Shown: positions 1-9,103 of the stretch, one piece after another
How the letters are laid out: each line of letters opens with the position of its first letter
How positions within the stretch are numbered: the first letter of the stretch is position 1
Assembly (NCBI RefSeq): GCF_003651185.1
Contig: NZ_RCDC01000004.1
Span: forward strand, 1,908,659-1,972,658
Reading direction: 5' to 3'
Source: Stenotrophomonas rhizophila
GTDB taxonomy: Bacteria > Pseudomonadota > Gammaproteobacteria > Xanthomonadales > Xanthomonadaceae
Length of the DNA stretch: 64,000 nt
Made by a program: the position numbers and the translations under genes
Notes under the pieces: model-generated
Told to the model about the DNA's origin: nothing
The model's database searches: none
Seen by the model: the letters and a program-made list of their open reading frames with translations, nothing else

Positions 1-318
1 GGCGATGCCGGCAGCTATCTGAAGGACGGGCTGGACGTGCAGGAAGATCAGCTGCGGCGCGGCATTGCCCCGGGCGCCCCGGGCTGGGGACTGGATCCGC
101 AGCACGGTCACCTGGTGCGGATCGATGCCGACGGGCACACCCGGCGCAGCACCGTGGACAACGTGCCCGGCGATTACCGGGCGTTCTATGCGGCCTTCCG
201 CGATGCGATGCTGGGCGTGGGCGAAGCGCCGGTCAGCACTGCGCAGGCGCTGCAGCTGATGCGCCTGCTGGAGGCGGGCGCAGAGAGTGCACGCAGCGGG
301 CGGCGGGTGACCCTTTGA
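1..318 (+). CDS. Gfo/Idh/MocA-family oxidoreductase, C-terminal part
   Basis: The reading frame is open from the first base of the window and ends with TGA at 316-318, so only the last 105 residues are present and the start lies upstream. The sequence beginning GSYLKDGLDVQEDQ and the later AFRDAMLG and TAQALQLMRLLEAG stretches are typical of the C-terminal domain of Gfo/Idh/MocA NAD(P)-dependent sugar or inositol dehydrogenases, in which the helical end of the protein packs onto the beta-sheet substrate domain. The Rossmann domain that would show cofactor preference is outside the window, so the substrate cannot be inferred. It converges with the next gene, with a hairpin between them. Confidence 0.75.
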   Translation, partial: GDAGSYLKDGLDVQEDQLRRGIAPGAPGWGLDPQHGHLVRIDADGHTRRSTVDNVPGDYRAFYAAFRDAMLGVGEAPVSTAQALQLMRLLEAGAESARSGRRVTL

Positions 319-358
319 GTCGGCCACGCCAGCCCACGCAGATCTCCGCCATGCGTGG

Positions 359-390
359 ATGCGGGCCGGACGATGGGGTTCGGCCCGCAT
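359..390. terminator. hairpin between convergent genes
   Basis: ATGCGGGCCG (359-368) pairs perfectly with CGGCCCGCAT (381-390) around a 12-base loop, in the 81-bp gap between two convergent genes. There is no clear T-run on either side, so it is a probable rather than certain bidirectional terminator. Confidence 0.45.
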
Positions 391-399
391 CGATGGGTC

Positions 400-1302
<903 letters not shown>

Positions 1303-1305
1303 GAA

Positions 1306-2586
1306 TCACCTTTGCTCAGTTGTCGTGTTGTCTTGCAGGAACGCTGGCGGCGGGGCATCGCACTGGCGAAGGCGTGCGTCGATCCAGCGCCGATACAGCG
1401 TGGTATGCAGGTTGTGCAGCCCCAGTTCGATCGCGAACGGTGTACGCGGATTGCGATCGAGCAGGCGTGCGATGTGGTACCCGATAGGACGTATACCCCG
1501 AGGATGCACGTAAATCAGGAACCCCTGGTAGAACGGATCGTCCAGCAAGGCATCCAGTTCCTTCAGCAACGGTTGCTGCTCGGCCGGTACCTCGCGCCGC
1601 CAGATCGGATCGCGCTCGATCAGCAGCCGCTCGAACCGGCGCGGTCCCGGGCCCGGCATGCGCTGGGCCAGCGCCCAGATGCGCCGGTTGATCCGGTCGT
1701 AGTAGGCAAAGCCCTCGTGCTCGCGCAGCGCGCGTGCCGCCGCATCACTGACATCGACCACCACGAAGTTCTCGGCCTGGTTGTTGATGTCGTCCAGGTA
1801 CTTCCGCTCGAACACGTGCTCGATGAAGCCGGGCGTGCCGACGAAGGCCTGCCGCCCGCGCAGGGCGGTCTTCTTCGCCTTGCCATCGGCCAGGAACTCC
1901 CCGGCATGCCGGCCGAGCAGGATGCTGTCGGTCTCGTGCAGGGTCAGGAAGGTGCCGATGGAGAGCTCATCGGCCGAGAACTCGCGATCGAACGCGGCAT
2001 CGCCGTACAGCTCGCGCTGGGTCGCCAGTTGCGCGACCTGGCGGCCGACCCCGCACTCGGCCCGCACGCGGCCCTCGTAGAAGGTCTGCAGCGCCGCACT
2101 GTTGGCCCCGGCCGGCTGATAGCCGCGGCCGAAGCTGCGGAAGCGCTCCCAGCCCTTGGCCTGCGCGCCGCCGGCACCGAAGCCGATCCAGCCCAGCTGC
2201 AGCGCCGAGAAGCGGAAGCCGTCGTTGTCCTGCAGCGCGGTGGTGGCGCGGCGGGTAGCGGCGCCAAGCTGGAAGGCGTACGCACATACGGTGGCCGGGT
2301 CATCGAACAACGTGGGCAGCCAGGCCTGCCGCTGGTCCGCCGACCACTGCCGCGGCAGCTGCACACGCAGGTCGCCGGCGCTCTGGGCCTGGCGCAGATC
2401 GGCGCGTTCGCAGACCGGACCACCGTGCACCTTGGGGGCGTCGATGTCGGCTGCAGCGATCTGCCAGCCAAGCTCCTCCAGCACGCCCTGCGCACAGGAC
2501 GACGCGCTCCACGCGCTGCCCGCCGGGATCAGCCCCAGCAGGAACGCAAGCGCATGGCGGCGCCAGCGCCGCGATCCTGTTGCCAT
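1306..2586 (-). CDS. exported protein of unknown function
   Basis: I do not recognise this 426-residue protein. An ATG at 2586 gives an N-terminus with two arginine pairs, a hydrophobic core (HALAFLLGLIPAGSAWS) and an SAWSA-like signal peptidase site, so the product is probably periplasmic; an in-frame GTG at 2598 is the alternative start. The mature part is soluble, rich in aromatic and charged residues, and has few cysteines (first at about residue 30). No catalytic motif is obvious. It lies between a lipoprotein gene (22 bases upstream) and gnd (3 bases downstream), so a three-gene transcript is likely, but the neighbours give no consistent functional hint. Confidence 0.7.
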   Translation of the reverse strand: MATGSRRWRRHALAFLLGLIPAGSAWSASSCAQGVLEELGWQIAAADIDAPKVHGGPVCERADLRQAQSAGDLRVQLPRQWSADQRQAWLPTLFDDPATVCAYAFQLGAATRRATTALQDNDGFRFSALQLGWIGFGAGGAQAKGWERFRSFGRGYQPAGANSAALQTFYEGRVRAECGVGRQVAQLATQRELYGDAAFDREFSADELSIGTFLTLHETDSILLGRHAGEFLADGKAKKTALRGRQAFVGTPGFIEHVFERKYLDDINNQAENFVVVDVSDAAARALREHEGFAYYDRINRRIWALAQRMPGPGPRRFERLLIERDPIWRREVPAEQQPLLKELDALLDDPFYQGFLIYVHPRGIRPIGYHIARLLDRNPRTPFAIELGLHNLHTTLYRRWIDARLRQCDAPPPAFLQDNTTTEQR

Positions 2587-2608
2587 GACCTGCCGCACCG
2601 CCGCCCGC

Positions 2609-3235
2609 TCAGCGCAGCGATGCCGGGGTATCGCTCACCACCGTGGCAGGCGTGGCCTCCACCGCCGCAGCCGGGGCTGTCGCGGGCGCCGCGGCCGGCG
2701 TGGGCTCGGGCACGGCCGCGGCCGGCAAGTACTGCTGCAGGCGCTCGAAGAAGCGGCGGTAGAAGGTGGCGTCCTGCACGGTGCTGCTGGCCACTTTCAC
2801 CAGCGAGTCGTCATTGCTGCCGAACGGCAGCGACACCGAGCCCAGCGCGCCCACGCCGACGCTGGCCGAGGTCGGGCTCTTCTTGAGCGCGTAGCGATCC
2901 TGCACGGCACTGACGAATACCAGCGCCTGGTCGCCGCGCGGCGCACAGGAGATGCGCAGCACCAGTTGCTCGTGCTCTTCATCCTTGGGCTGGAAGTTCT
3001 TGTTGCCCTCCACTGCGTCATCGCCGGCGCGGGCGATCGCGTAGCCCTGGCTGAGCAGGGTACGGCGTGCGGCCTCGCAGGCCTGGGCAGGCGGGCCGGG
3101 CACGGTGCGCGAATAGGTATCGCCGGAGTCGAAGGACTCCCGGATCAGCGTGCTGTCAGCGGCGCGGCCGCCACAGGCGGTCAAAGCGGCGAGCCCCGCC
3201 AGCAGCGGGATCGAACGTACACGACGAAAGCGCAT
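2609..3235 (-). CDS. putative lipoprotein, DUF2242-like
   Basis: A 208-residue protein starting at the ATG at 3235; an upstream in-frame start at 3280 would put 15 residues before the signal sequence and is less likely. Residues 1-22 form a lipoprotein signal (PLLAGLAALTACGG) with a lipobox ending in Cys, so the mature protein should be lipid-anchored. The middle part (RESFDSGDTYSRTVPGPP, then LLSQGYAI) resembles DUF2242-family proteins, which have no known biochemical role. The last 50 residues are a low-complexity Ala/Pro linker, probably spanning periplasm or peptidoglycan. The family call is from memory of the pattern and is moderate. It heads a probable operon with the next exported protein and gnd. 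Confidence 0.7.
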   Translation of the reverse strand: MRFRRVRSIPLLAGLAALTACGGRAADSTLIRESFDSGDTYSRTVPGPPAQACEAARRTLLSQGYAIARAGDDAVEGNKNFQPKDEEHEQLVLRISCAPRGDQALVFVSAVQDRYALKKSPTSASVGVGALGSVSLPFGSNDDSLVKVASSTVQDATFYRRFFERLQQYLPAAAVPEPTPAAAPATAPAAAVEATPATVVSDTPASLR

Positions 3236-3300
3236 GGCCGCTCCTGCGGAAATCCAGCCTCCAAGGATAGACCTGCGCACGTTGGCAGGAGGTGGATACG

Positions 3301-3328
3301 CACAGGCCGCCCCGAAGGGCGGCCTGTG
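3301..3328 (-). terminator. 12-bp UUCG-loop hairpin after prc
   Basis: CACAGGCCGCCC (3301-3312) pairs perfectly with GGGCGGCCTGTG (3317-3328). On the minus strand the loop reads TTCG, an especially stable tetraloop. It lies 37 bases beyond the prc stop and upstream of the lipoprotein gene. There is no T-run, so it may act as a terminator, attenuator or 3'-end stabiliser. Confidence 0.55.
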
Positions 3329-3364
3329 GAGTTGTCACCGGTTCAGCTGCGGCAGCCGTGGCGG

Positions 3365-5542
3365 TCAGTCCGCCCAGCGGCCCACACCGGTCGACTGCGG
3401 CAGCACCTGGGCCGACAGCGGGCGGTCGGCTTCCAGCAGGTTGACCGCATCGGCCAGGATCGCGGCCGACTCGCGCAGCAGCGGATCCGGACGCTTTTCG
3501 GCCGCCTTCTCACGGGCGGCATCCTTGACGATGTCGCGCTCGTTGCCGGTCAGACCGTCGTCATTGCTGTCATCGGCCAGCGGATCCAGATCCAGGCCCA
3601 GTTCCTTGCGGATGGCCTGGCGGTCGGTGCGCTGCTTGTCCTGCTTCTCACGCTCGGCGCGGCGCTCGGCCTCGTTGAGCGAGATGTACTTCTTGGCCTT
3701 CTCGGCGCGGAACTGCTCGACATCCTCGTTCCACCACTGGAATTCCTTGTCGGCAGCGATGCGCGTGTCGTGGCGGCTTTCCAGCTTGGGCAGCAGCGGG
3801 CCGAAGTTGCCGTACTGGGTGTGCGGCACGGCGGCGATGCGGGTCCACGGCAGCGCGTTGTCGTAGGTGCTTTCGCCGTACTCGCTGGCGTCCACGCTGG
3901 CCGGGAAGGCCAGATCGGGCACCACCCCCTTGTGCTGGGTGCTGCTGCCGCTGACGCGGAAGAACTGGGCGATGGTCAGTTTGACCTGGCCGAAGCGCTG
4001 GGTCTCGCCACTCGGCCAACGGTCGAGGTCGACGATGTTCTGCACGGTGCCCTTGCCGAAGGTGGTCTCACCGATCACCAGGCCGCGGCCGTAATCCTGG
4101 ATGGCGCCGGCGAAGATTTCCGAGGCCGAGGCCGAGCCACGGTTGATCAGCACGGCCAGCGGGCCGTCCCACGCCACCACTTCGCTGCGGTCGCTGTTGA
4201 CGGTGACGCGGCCACCGGACTCGCGCACCTGGACCACCGGGCCCTGTTCGATGAACAGACCGGTCAGTTCGATCGCTTCATCCAGCGAACCACCGCCGTT
4301 GTTGCGCAGGTCCAGCACCACGCCATCGAGTTTGTCGGCCTTGAAGCCGGCCAGCAGCTTGGCCACGTCACGGGTCGCAGAGGCGTAGTCGGCGGCGTTG
4401 CGGCGGCGGCCTTCGAAATCCTGGTAGAAGGTCGGCAGCTTGATCACGCCCACCTTGCGCTCGGGCTCCCCATCCTTGGCCGGGATGGTCAGGGTCTCGC
4501 CCTTGGCGGCCTGTTCGGCCAGGCGCACCTTCTGGCGGGTCAGCACCAGGGTGTGGTGCTTGCCGTCGACGCCCTCTTCGGCCGGAATGAATTCCAGGCG
4601 CACCTGGGTATCGCTCTTGCCGCGGATCTTGGCCACCACATCATCGATGCGCCAGCCGATCACGTCTTCCAGCGGACCGGACTTGCCCTGGCCCACGCCG
4701 ACGATGCGGTCGCCCGGCTTGAGCGTGCCGTTGACGGCGGCCGGACCACCGGCGATGACCTCGCGGATCACCACCATGTCGTCCTGGCGCTGCAGCTGCG
4801 CGCCGATGCCTTCCAGCGACAGCGACATCGCCTGGTTGAAGTTCTCGGCGGTGCGCGGAGTGAAGTAATCGGTGTGCGGGTCCACCGCGCTGGTGTAGGC
4901 GTTGAGGAAGAACTGGAACACGTCCTCGCCCTTGAGCTCATTGACCGACTTTTCCAGCGTGGCGTAACGCTTGTCCAGCGTCTTGCGGATCTCGGCCGGC
5001 TGCTTGCCGGCCAGCTTCAGGCGGAGCCAATCGTTCTTGACCGACTTGCGCCACAGATCGTCCAGCTCGGCGCTGCTCGCGGCCCACGGCACGTCCTTGC
5101 GGTCGTACTCGAACTTCTCATCGGTGCTGAAATCGAAATCCGTCTTGAGCAGCTTGCGCGCATAGCCGACACGCTCACCTACGCGCTGCTTGTAGACCGC
5201 GAACACCTGGAACGCCGGCTCCAGCTCGCCGCCGCGGATGGCGGTGGCGATGTTGGCCTCGAACGGGGCGAAGCGGGTGATGTCGGCCTGGGTGAAGAAC
5301 TGCTTGCTGCTGTCGAGCGACTCCAGGTAGCGCTTGAAGACGTCCTTGGAGGTCGCGGCATCGAGTGCACGCGGCCGGTAGGCGTATCGGCTGTCCGAAA
5401 GCAGTCCGTAGACCAGCTTGGAGGTGGTCACCTGGTCGGCCGTGGCCGCCGAGGGCAGCGCGGGCGAATCGGCGTAGGCGGCCAGTGCCATCGGCGCGGT
5501 GAGCGCCAGGGCCATCAGGAATGCGGGGGCTTTGAATTTCAT
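3365..5542 (-). CDS. prc: carboxy-terminal (tail-specific) processing protease Prc/Tsp
   Basis: Periplasmic serine protease that degrades proteins by their nonpolar C-termini and, in other bacteria, trims or destroys cell-wall hydrolases and penicillin-binding proteins. The 725-residue product is close to the usual length of gammaproteobacterial Prc. It has a signal peptide (residues 1-24), an N-terminal helical region, a PDZ domain around residues 240-330 (LSLEGIGAQLQ to LKPGDRIVGVGQG), and an S41 core with RGSASASEIFAGAIQDYG and TTFGKGTVQ. By the fixed 25-residue spacing known in the family, the Ser-Lys dyad should be Ser472 and Lys497. The C-terminal region is the DUF3340 type. It appears to be transcribed alone, with a hairpin after the stop. 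Confidence 0.95.
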   Translation of the reverse strand: MKFKAPAFLMALALTAPMALAAYADSPALPSAATADQVTTSKLVYGLLSDSRYAYRPRALDAATSKDVFKRYLESLDSSKQFFTQADITRFAPFEANIATAIRGGELEPAFQVFAVYKQRVGERVGYARKLLKTDFDFSTDEKFEYDRKDVPWAASSAELDDLWRKSVKNDWLRLKLAGKQPAEIRKTLDKRYATLEKSVNELKGEDVFQFFLNAYTSAVDPHTDYFTPRTAENFNQAMSLSLEGIGAQLQRQDDMVVIREVIAGGPAAVNGTLKPGDRIVGVGQGKSGPLEDVIGWRIDDVVAKIRGKSDTQVRLEFIPAEEGVDGKHHTLVLTRQKVRLAEQAAKGETLTIPAKDGEPERKVGVIKLPTFYQDFEGRRRNAADYASATRDVAKLLAGFKADKLDGVVLDLRNNGGGSLDEAIELTGLFIEQGPVVQVRESGGRVTVNSDRSEVVAWDGPLAVLINRGSASASEIFAGAIQDYGRGLVIGETTFGKGTVQNIVDLDRWPSGETQRFGQVKLTIAQFFRVSGSSTQHKGVVPDLAFPASVDASEYGESTYDNALPWTRIAAVPHTQYGNFGPLLPKLESRHDTRIAADKEFQWWNEDVEQFRAEKAKKYISLNEAERRAEREKQDKQRTDRQAIRKELGLDLDPLADDSNDDGLTGNERDIVKDAAREKAAEKRPDPLLRESAAILADAVNLLEADRPLSAQVLPQSTGVGRWAD

Positions 5543-5757
5543 GGACTAGCTCGTGGCACCTTGCCAAGGGAGAGACTGCGTGCATTACAGACACCACGAC
5601 AGTGCCGAAAGTTGCCGCGTTTGTCACCGGGGCCTTCAGCCTACCGAGGCCGTTGGAGAAATTTGTGAATACCGGGCAGAACGGCGGGCAGGCACAGGCC
5701 TGCGGCCATCCGCGGTTCAGGGCCGCGGCCGGGGAAAGACGGGAGGGATTGGCAGAA

Positions 5758-5775
5758 CGGGCCCCGAAGGGCCCG
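5758..5775 (-). terminator. hairpin after lipA
   Basis: CGGGCCC (5758-5764) and GGGCCCG (5769-5775) flank a four-base loop that reads TTCG on the minus strand, six bases past the lipA stop. Only a short TTCT follows, so termination is likely but not strong. The remaining sequence up to the prc start (5776-5780 aside, 5543-5757) shows no gene. Confidence 0.5.
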
Positions 5776-5780
5776 CTGGA

Positions 5781-6794
5781 TCAACCGGCGACGCCGGCGT
5801 CGGCCGCCTGGCGGTCGGCGTGGTATGACGAGCGCACCATCGGCCCGGAGGCGACGTGGCTGAAGCCCAGCGCATTGCCGTACTCCTCCAGCGCCTTGTA
5901 CTCCTCGGGGGTCCAGTAACGCAGCACCGGGTGGTGATGTGCGGTCGGCTGCAGGTACTGGCCGATCGTGATCATGTCCACGTCGTGCTCGCGCAGGTCG
6001 CGCAGCGTGGCCTGCACCTGCTCCAGGGTCTCGCCGAGGCCGAGCATGATGCCGGACTTGGTGGCGATCTCCGGGTGCTGGGCCTTGAACTTCTTGAGCA
6101 GGGTCAGGGACCACTGGTAGTCCGCGCCCGGGCGCACATTGCGGTACAGATCCGGCACGGTTTCGATGTTGTGGTTGAACACATCCGGCGGGTTGGTCGC
6201 CAGGATCTCCAGCGCGCGCTCCATGCGGCCCTTGCCGCGGAAGTCCGGGGTCAGCACTTCGATCTTGGTCTTGGGCGACTTGGCACGGATGGCACCGATG
6301 CAGTCGGCGAAGTGCTGGGCACCGCCGTCGCGCAGGTCATCGCGATCCACGCTGGTCACCACCACATACTTCAGGCCCATGTCGGCCACGGTCTGGGACA
6401 GGCTGGCCGGTTCATTGGCGTCCGGCGGCTTGGGCCGGCCGTGGGCGACGTCGCAGAACGAGCAACGGCGGGTGCAGACCTCACCGAGGATCATGAAGGT
6501 CGCGGTGCCGTGGCTGAAGCACTCGTGGATGTTGGGGCAGCTGGCTTCCTCGCAGACCGTGACCAGGCGGTTCTCACGCAGCTTGGCCTTGAGGTTCTGC
6601 ACGGCGTTGCCGGAGGGAATCCGCACGCGGATCCACGACGGCTTGCGCAGCACCGGCACGTCGGCGAACTGCACCGGCGAGCGGCCGATCTTGTCACCGC
6701 CGATCTGTTTGACGCCCGTCTGCAACGGGGCGGCGGACGGCGTGTCGCCCTGCACAACCTGCAGGGGAATGAGGCGAGCGGTGGTTTCAGTCAT
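5781..6794 (-). CDS. lipA: lipoyl synthase
   Basis: Radical-SAM enzyme that inserts two sulfur atoms into protein-bound octanoyl groups, producing the lipoyl cofactor of pyruvate and 2-oxoglutarate dehydrogenases and the glycine cleavage system. Both iron-sulfur cluster motifs are visible: the auxiliary cluster [12 protein letters not shown] (Cys81, 86, 92), which donates sulfur, and the SAM cluster CTRRCSFC (Cys107, 111, 114). The C-terminal [11 protein letters not shown] supplies the conserved RSSY serine that ligates the auxiliary cluster. The length of 337 residues is normal. It follows lipB by 18 bases, so octanoyl transfer and sulfur insertion are co-expressed. Confidence 0.97.
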   Translation of the reverse strand: MTETTARLIPLQVVQGDTPSAAPLQTGVKQIGGDKIGRSPVQFADVPVLRKPSWIRVRIPSGNAVQNLKAKLRENRLVTVCEEASCPNIHECFSHGTATFMILGEVCTRRCSFCDVAHGRPKPPDANEPASLSQTVADMGLKYVVVTSVDRDDLRDGGAQHFADCIGAIRAKSPKTKIEVLTPDFRGKGRMERALEILATNPPDVFNHNIETVPDLYRNVRPGADYQWSLTLLKKFKAQHPEIATKSGIMLGLGETLEQVQATLRDLREHDVDMITIGQYLQPTAHHHPVLRYWTPEEYKALEEYGNALGFSHVASGPMVRSSYHADRQAADAGVAG

Positions 6795-6812
6795 GGCCTT
6801 GGTCGGCGGCGT

Positions 6813-7520
6813 TCACGCCGCGTCAGTCAAATCGGGTAGTTCAGCGGCCGGCTCGAGGTCCAGGCCGAACTGGCGGGCCAGATGGCCCAGCAGCACCGGC
6901 GTGACGGCCGCCATGCCGGACGGTCCCCCCAAGTCTACCACCGAGGTCACCTGCAGCCCTTGATAGCCACAGGGGTTGATCCGGCGGAACGGTTCCAGGT
7001 CCATGGCCACATTGAAGGACAGGCCATGGAAGGTGCAGCCGCGGCGGACGCGGATGCCGAGCGCGGCCACCTTGGCCCCGCCCACGTAGACCCCGGGCGC
7101 GCCCTCCAGGCGCTCGGCGCCGATGTTCCAGTCGCCCAGGGTGTCGATGATGGCCTGTTCGATGCGGCACACGTAGTCGCGCACGCCGATTCCCAGCCGC
7201 CGCAGCTGCAGCAGCGGATAGATCACCAGCTGGCCGGGGCCGTGGTAGGTCACCTGGCCGCCGCGGTCGACATGAAGAACCGGAATATCGCCGGGGGCGA
7301 GCACGTGCTCGTCCTTGCCGGCCTGGCCCAGGGTGAACACCGGGTCGTGCTCGACCACCCACAGTTCATCGCGGGTGGCATCGGTGCGGGCATCGGTGAA
7401 GCGCTGCATGGCGTGCCAGACCGGGGCGTAGGGCTGGCGGCCGAGGTCACGCACGATGGCCGGTTGCGGCGCCCGGTCGCCCGGGGCCGCGGCAGTGGCG
7501 CAGCTGGCTACAGCGTCCAC
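6813..7520 (-). CDS. lipB: octanoyltransferase (lipoate biosynthesis)
   Basis: Transfers octanoate from acyl carrier protein to the lipoyl domains of 2-oxoacid dehydrogenases, the step before LipA. The motif [13 protein letters not shown] (residues 86-98) and the segment around [19 protein letters not shown] identify the family. By comparison with characterised LipB, Lys150 and Cys184 (in INPCGY) form the catalytic Lys-Cys pair. The GTG start at 7520 overlaps the end of the DUF493 gene by 13 bases, which implies translational coupling. The first 20 residues are low-complexity and poorly conserved, so an internal start cannot be excluded. Confidence 0.95.
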   Translation of the reverse strand: MDAVASCATAAAPGDRAPQPAIVRDLGRQPYAPVWHAMQRFTDARTDATRDELWVVEHDPVFTLGQAGKDEHVLAPGDIPVLHVDRGGQVTYHGPGQLVIYPLLQLRRLGIGVRDYVCRIEQAIIDTLGDWNIGAERLEGAPGVYVGGAKVAALGIRVRRGCTFHGLSFNVAMDLEPFRRINPCGYQGLQVTSVVDLGGPSGMAAVTPVLLGHLARQFGLDLEPAAELPDLTDAA

Positions 7521-7786
7521 TTCACTTCCGGGTGGTCGCGCAGCGCGTTGTGGGCGGCATCGTACTGTTCGCGGTTGTCGGCCTTGAACACCAGTCGCAC
7601 GGACACGTACTTGCCGTTGGACGAGTGTTTCCAGCTGACCCGTTCGGTCAGTACTTCCAGCCCGGCGAGCTCGAGCAGGCGTGGCAGTTCGCGTTCCAGG
7701 TCGTTGCCGGCCGCGCCCATGGCGCTGAGTTCGAACTGGCCGGGGAACTGGAAGCCGTGGTCGGGGTTGTCAGACTTGATCTCCAT
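7508..7786 (-). CDS. DUF493 (YbeD-like) protein
   Basis: A 92-residue protein with the start at the ATG at 7786 ([19 protein letters not shown]), chosen because the open frame upstream of it has no family-like sequence. The pattern [11 protein letters not shown], then [11 protein letters not shown] and the C-terminal DHPEVKWTL, matches the small ferredoxin-like DUF493/YbeD family, which nearly always sits next to lipB. E. coli YbeD has an ACT-like fold but no settled function; a link to lipoate metabolism is inferred from this conserved position. It is the first gene of a ybeD-lipB-lipA unit. Confidence 0.88.
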   Translation of the reverse strand: MEIKSDNPDHGFQFPGQFELSAMGAAGNDLERELPRLLELAGLEVLTERVSWKHSSNGKYVSVRLVFKADNREQYDAAHNALRDHPEVKWTL

Positions 7787-7979
7787 GACCGGGATTATGG
7801 GGATGCCCGCGCCCGAACCCAAGCGTTGCTTGATCGTGCGCACAGCGGTACCGAACGGCACGTGAAAAGGCCTGTATCGCCACTGATACGCAGCAGTGCG
7901 TGCGCAGCGCTGTTCACGACATCACGCTCTGACTACGCTGTATCGGCTTAAGAAAGCATAAATCCCTGTCTGGTATCCC

Positions 7980-9044
7980 ATGTCCCTGAAGCCCTTCGCG
8001 CTGCCGGCCGCCCTTGCCGGTCTCCTGGCCTTGGCCGCCCCTGCCGCCCATGCCGCGACTCAATGCGGGCCCGATGCGATGCGCGAGCATCCGCCCCAGG
8101 TCAACTTCCGCGTCGACAACGATCTGTTCGGCGGCAAGGACCAGGATCAGGGCTATACCAATGGCGCCCAGATCACCCTGGTCTCGCCAAATCTGGTCGA
8201 TTACACCGACGATCCCTGCCTGCCGCGCCTGGCACGCTGGGTCAACAGCCATCTGGAGCGGCTGCACCCGGGCGAGTTCGAGCAGCAGAACATGATCTTC
8301 AGCCTGGCCCAGGGCATTTTCACCCCGACCGATTTCACCCGGAAGGACCTGATCGAGGACGATCGCCCGTATGCGGGCGTGCTGATCGCCAGCTTCGGGT
8401 ACAACGCGCGCCGCGGCGACCGGCTGCAGACGACGCAGCTGGCGGTGGGCGTGGTGGGGCCGTGGGCGCTCGGCGAGGAGGTGCAGAACGCGGTGCACGA
8501 GCTGCTGGGCGACGAGAAGTTCCAGGGCTGGGACAACCAGCTGCACAACGAACCGGTGTTCATGCTGACGCATGAGCGGATGCGACGTTGGCCGGCCGAT
8601 GCCAGCGAGAACCTGGGCGGCTGGGGCTGGGATGCGATCAGCCATTACGGCGGCGCGGTGGGCAACCTGGCCACGCACGTCAACGCCGGTGGCGAGGTGC
8701 GCTTCGGCTGGAAGCTGCCGGACGATTTCGGCAGTACCCCGCTGCGCCCCGCCGGTGAGAACACGGCGCCGACGCGCGGCGGCAAGCCGAGCGGGTGGTC
8801 GTGGCATCTGTTCGCCACGACCGATGCAGCGTGGGTGATCCGCGATATCACGCTGGACGGCAATACGTTCCGCAACAGCCACAGTGTCGACAAGCGGCAT
8901 GTGGTCGGCCAGGCCGGGTACGGGCTGGCGGTGATGCGTGGGCGCTGGAAGTTCGCGCTGGCGCGCTACCACAGCACGCGCGAGTTCGATGGGCAGCGCG
9001 AGGCGCCGGTGTTCGGCAGCTTTACGATCAGCCGGTCGCTGTAA
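7980..9044 (+). CDS. LpxR-family lipid A 3'-O-deacylase (DUF2219)
   Basis: A 354-residue protein with a clear signal peptide (residues 1-25, ending AAPAAHA). The mature N-terminus FRVDNDLFGGKDQDQGYTNG carries the Asn-Asp pair, and the tyrosine-threonine-asparagine after it, that mark the active site of Salmonella LpxR, an outer-membrane beta-barrel that removes the 3'-acyloxyacyl chain of lipid A. Alternating hydrophobic/aromatic strands continue through the protein, as expected for a 12-stranded barrel, and the last residues FGSFTISRSL give a plausible final strand. The family includes many members never tested for deacylation, so outer-membrane location is firmer than enzymatic activity. 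It is a single-gene unit ending in a strong terminator. Confidence 0.82.
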   Translation: MSLKPFALPAALAGLLALAAPAAHAATQCGPDAMREHPPQVNFRVDNDLFGGKDQDQGYTNGAQITLVSPNLVDYTDDPCLPRLARWVNSHLERLHPGEFEQQNMIFSLAQGIFTPTDFTRKDLIEDDRPYAGVLIASFGYNARRGDRLQTTQLAVGVVGPWALGEEVQNAVHELLGDEKFQGWDNQLHNEPVFMLTHERMRRWPADASENLGGWGWDAISHYGGAVGNLATHVNAGGEVRFGWKLPDDFGSTPLRPAGENTAPTRGGKPSGWSWHLFATTDAAWVIRDITLDGNTFRNSHSVDKRHVVGQAGYGLAVMRGRWKFALARYHSTREFDGQREAPVFGSFTISRSL

Positions 9045-9056
9045 CGCCAGAAATGA

Positions 9057-9083
9057 AAAGACCGGCTTTCGCCGGTCTTTTTT
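9057..9083. terminator. bidirectional rho-independent terminator
   Basis: AAAGACCGGC (9057-9066), loop TTTC, GCCGGTCTTT (9071-9080), followed by T to 9083. The A-rich left flank supplies a T-run on the opposite strand, so it can serve both the lpxR-like gene and the convergent dacC. Confidence 0.92.
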
Positions 9084-9103
9084 CTTAGTGCGGTCGAATC
9101 GGA

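Noticed and set aside
2156..5668. Open frame of 1170 codons on the plus strand
   Set aside because: It is antisense to prc and the two genes before it. Its product is Arg/Ala/Gln/His-rich without domains, as expected when GC-rich coding DNA is read in the mirrored frame.
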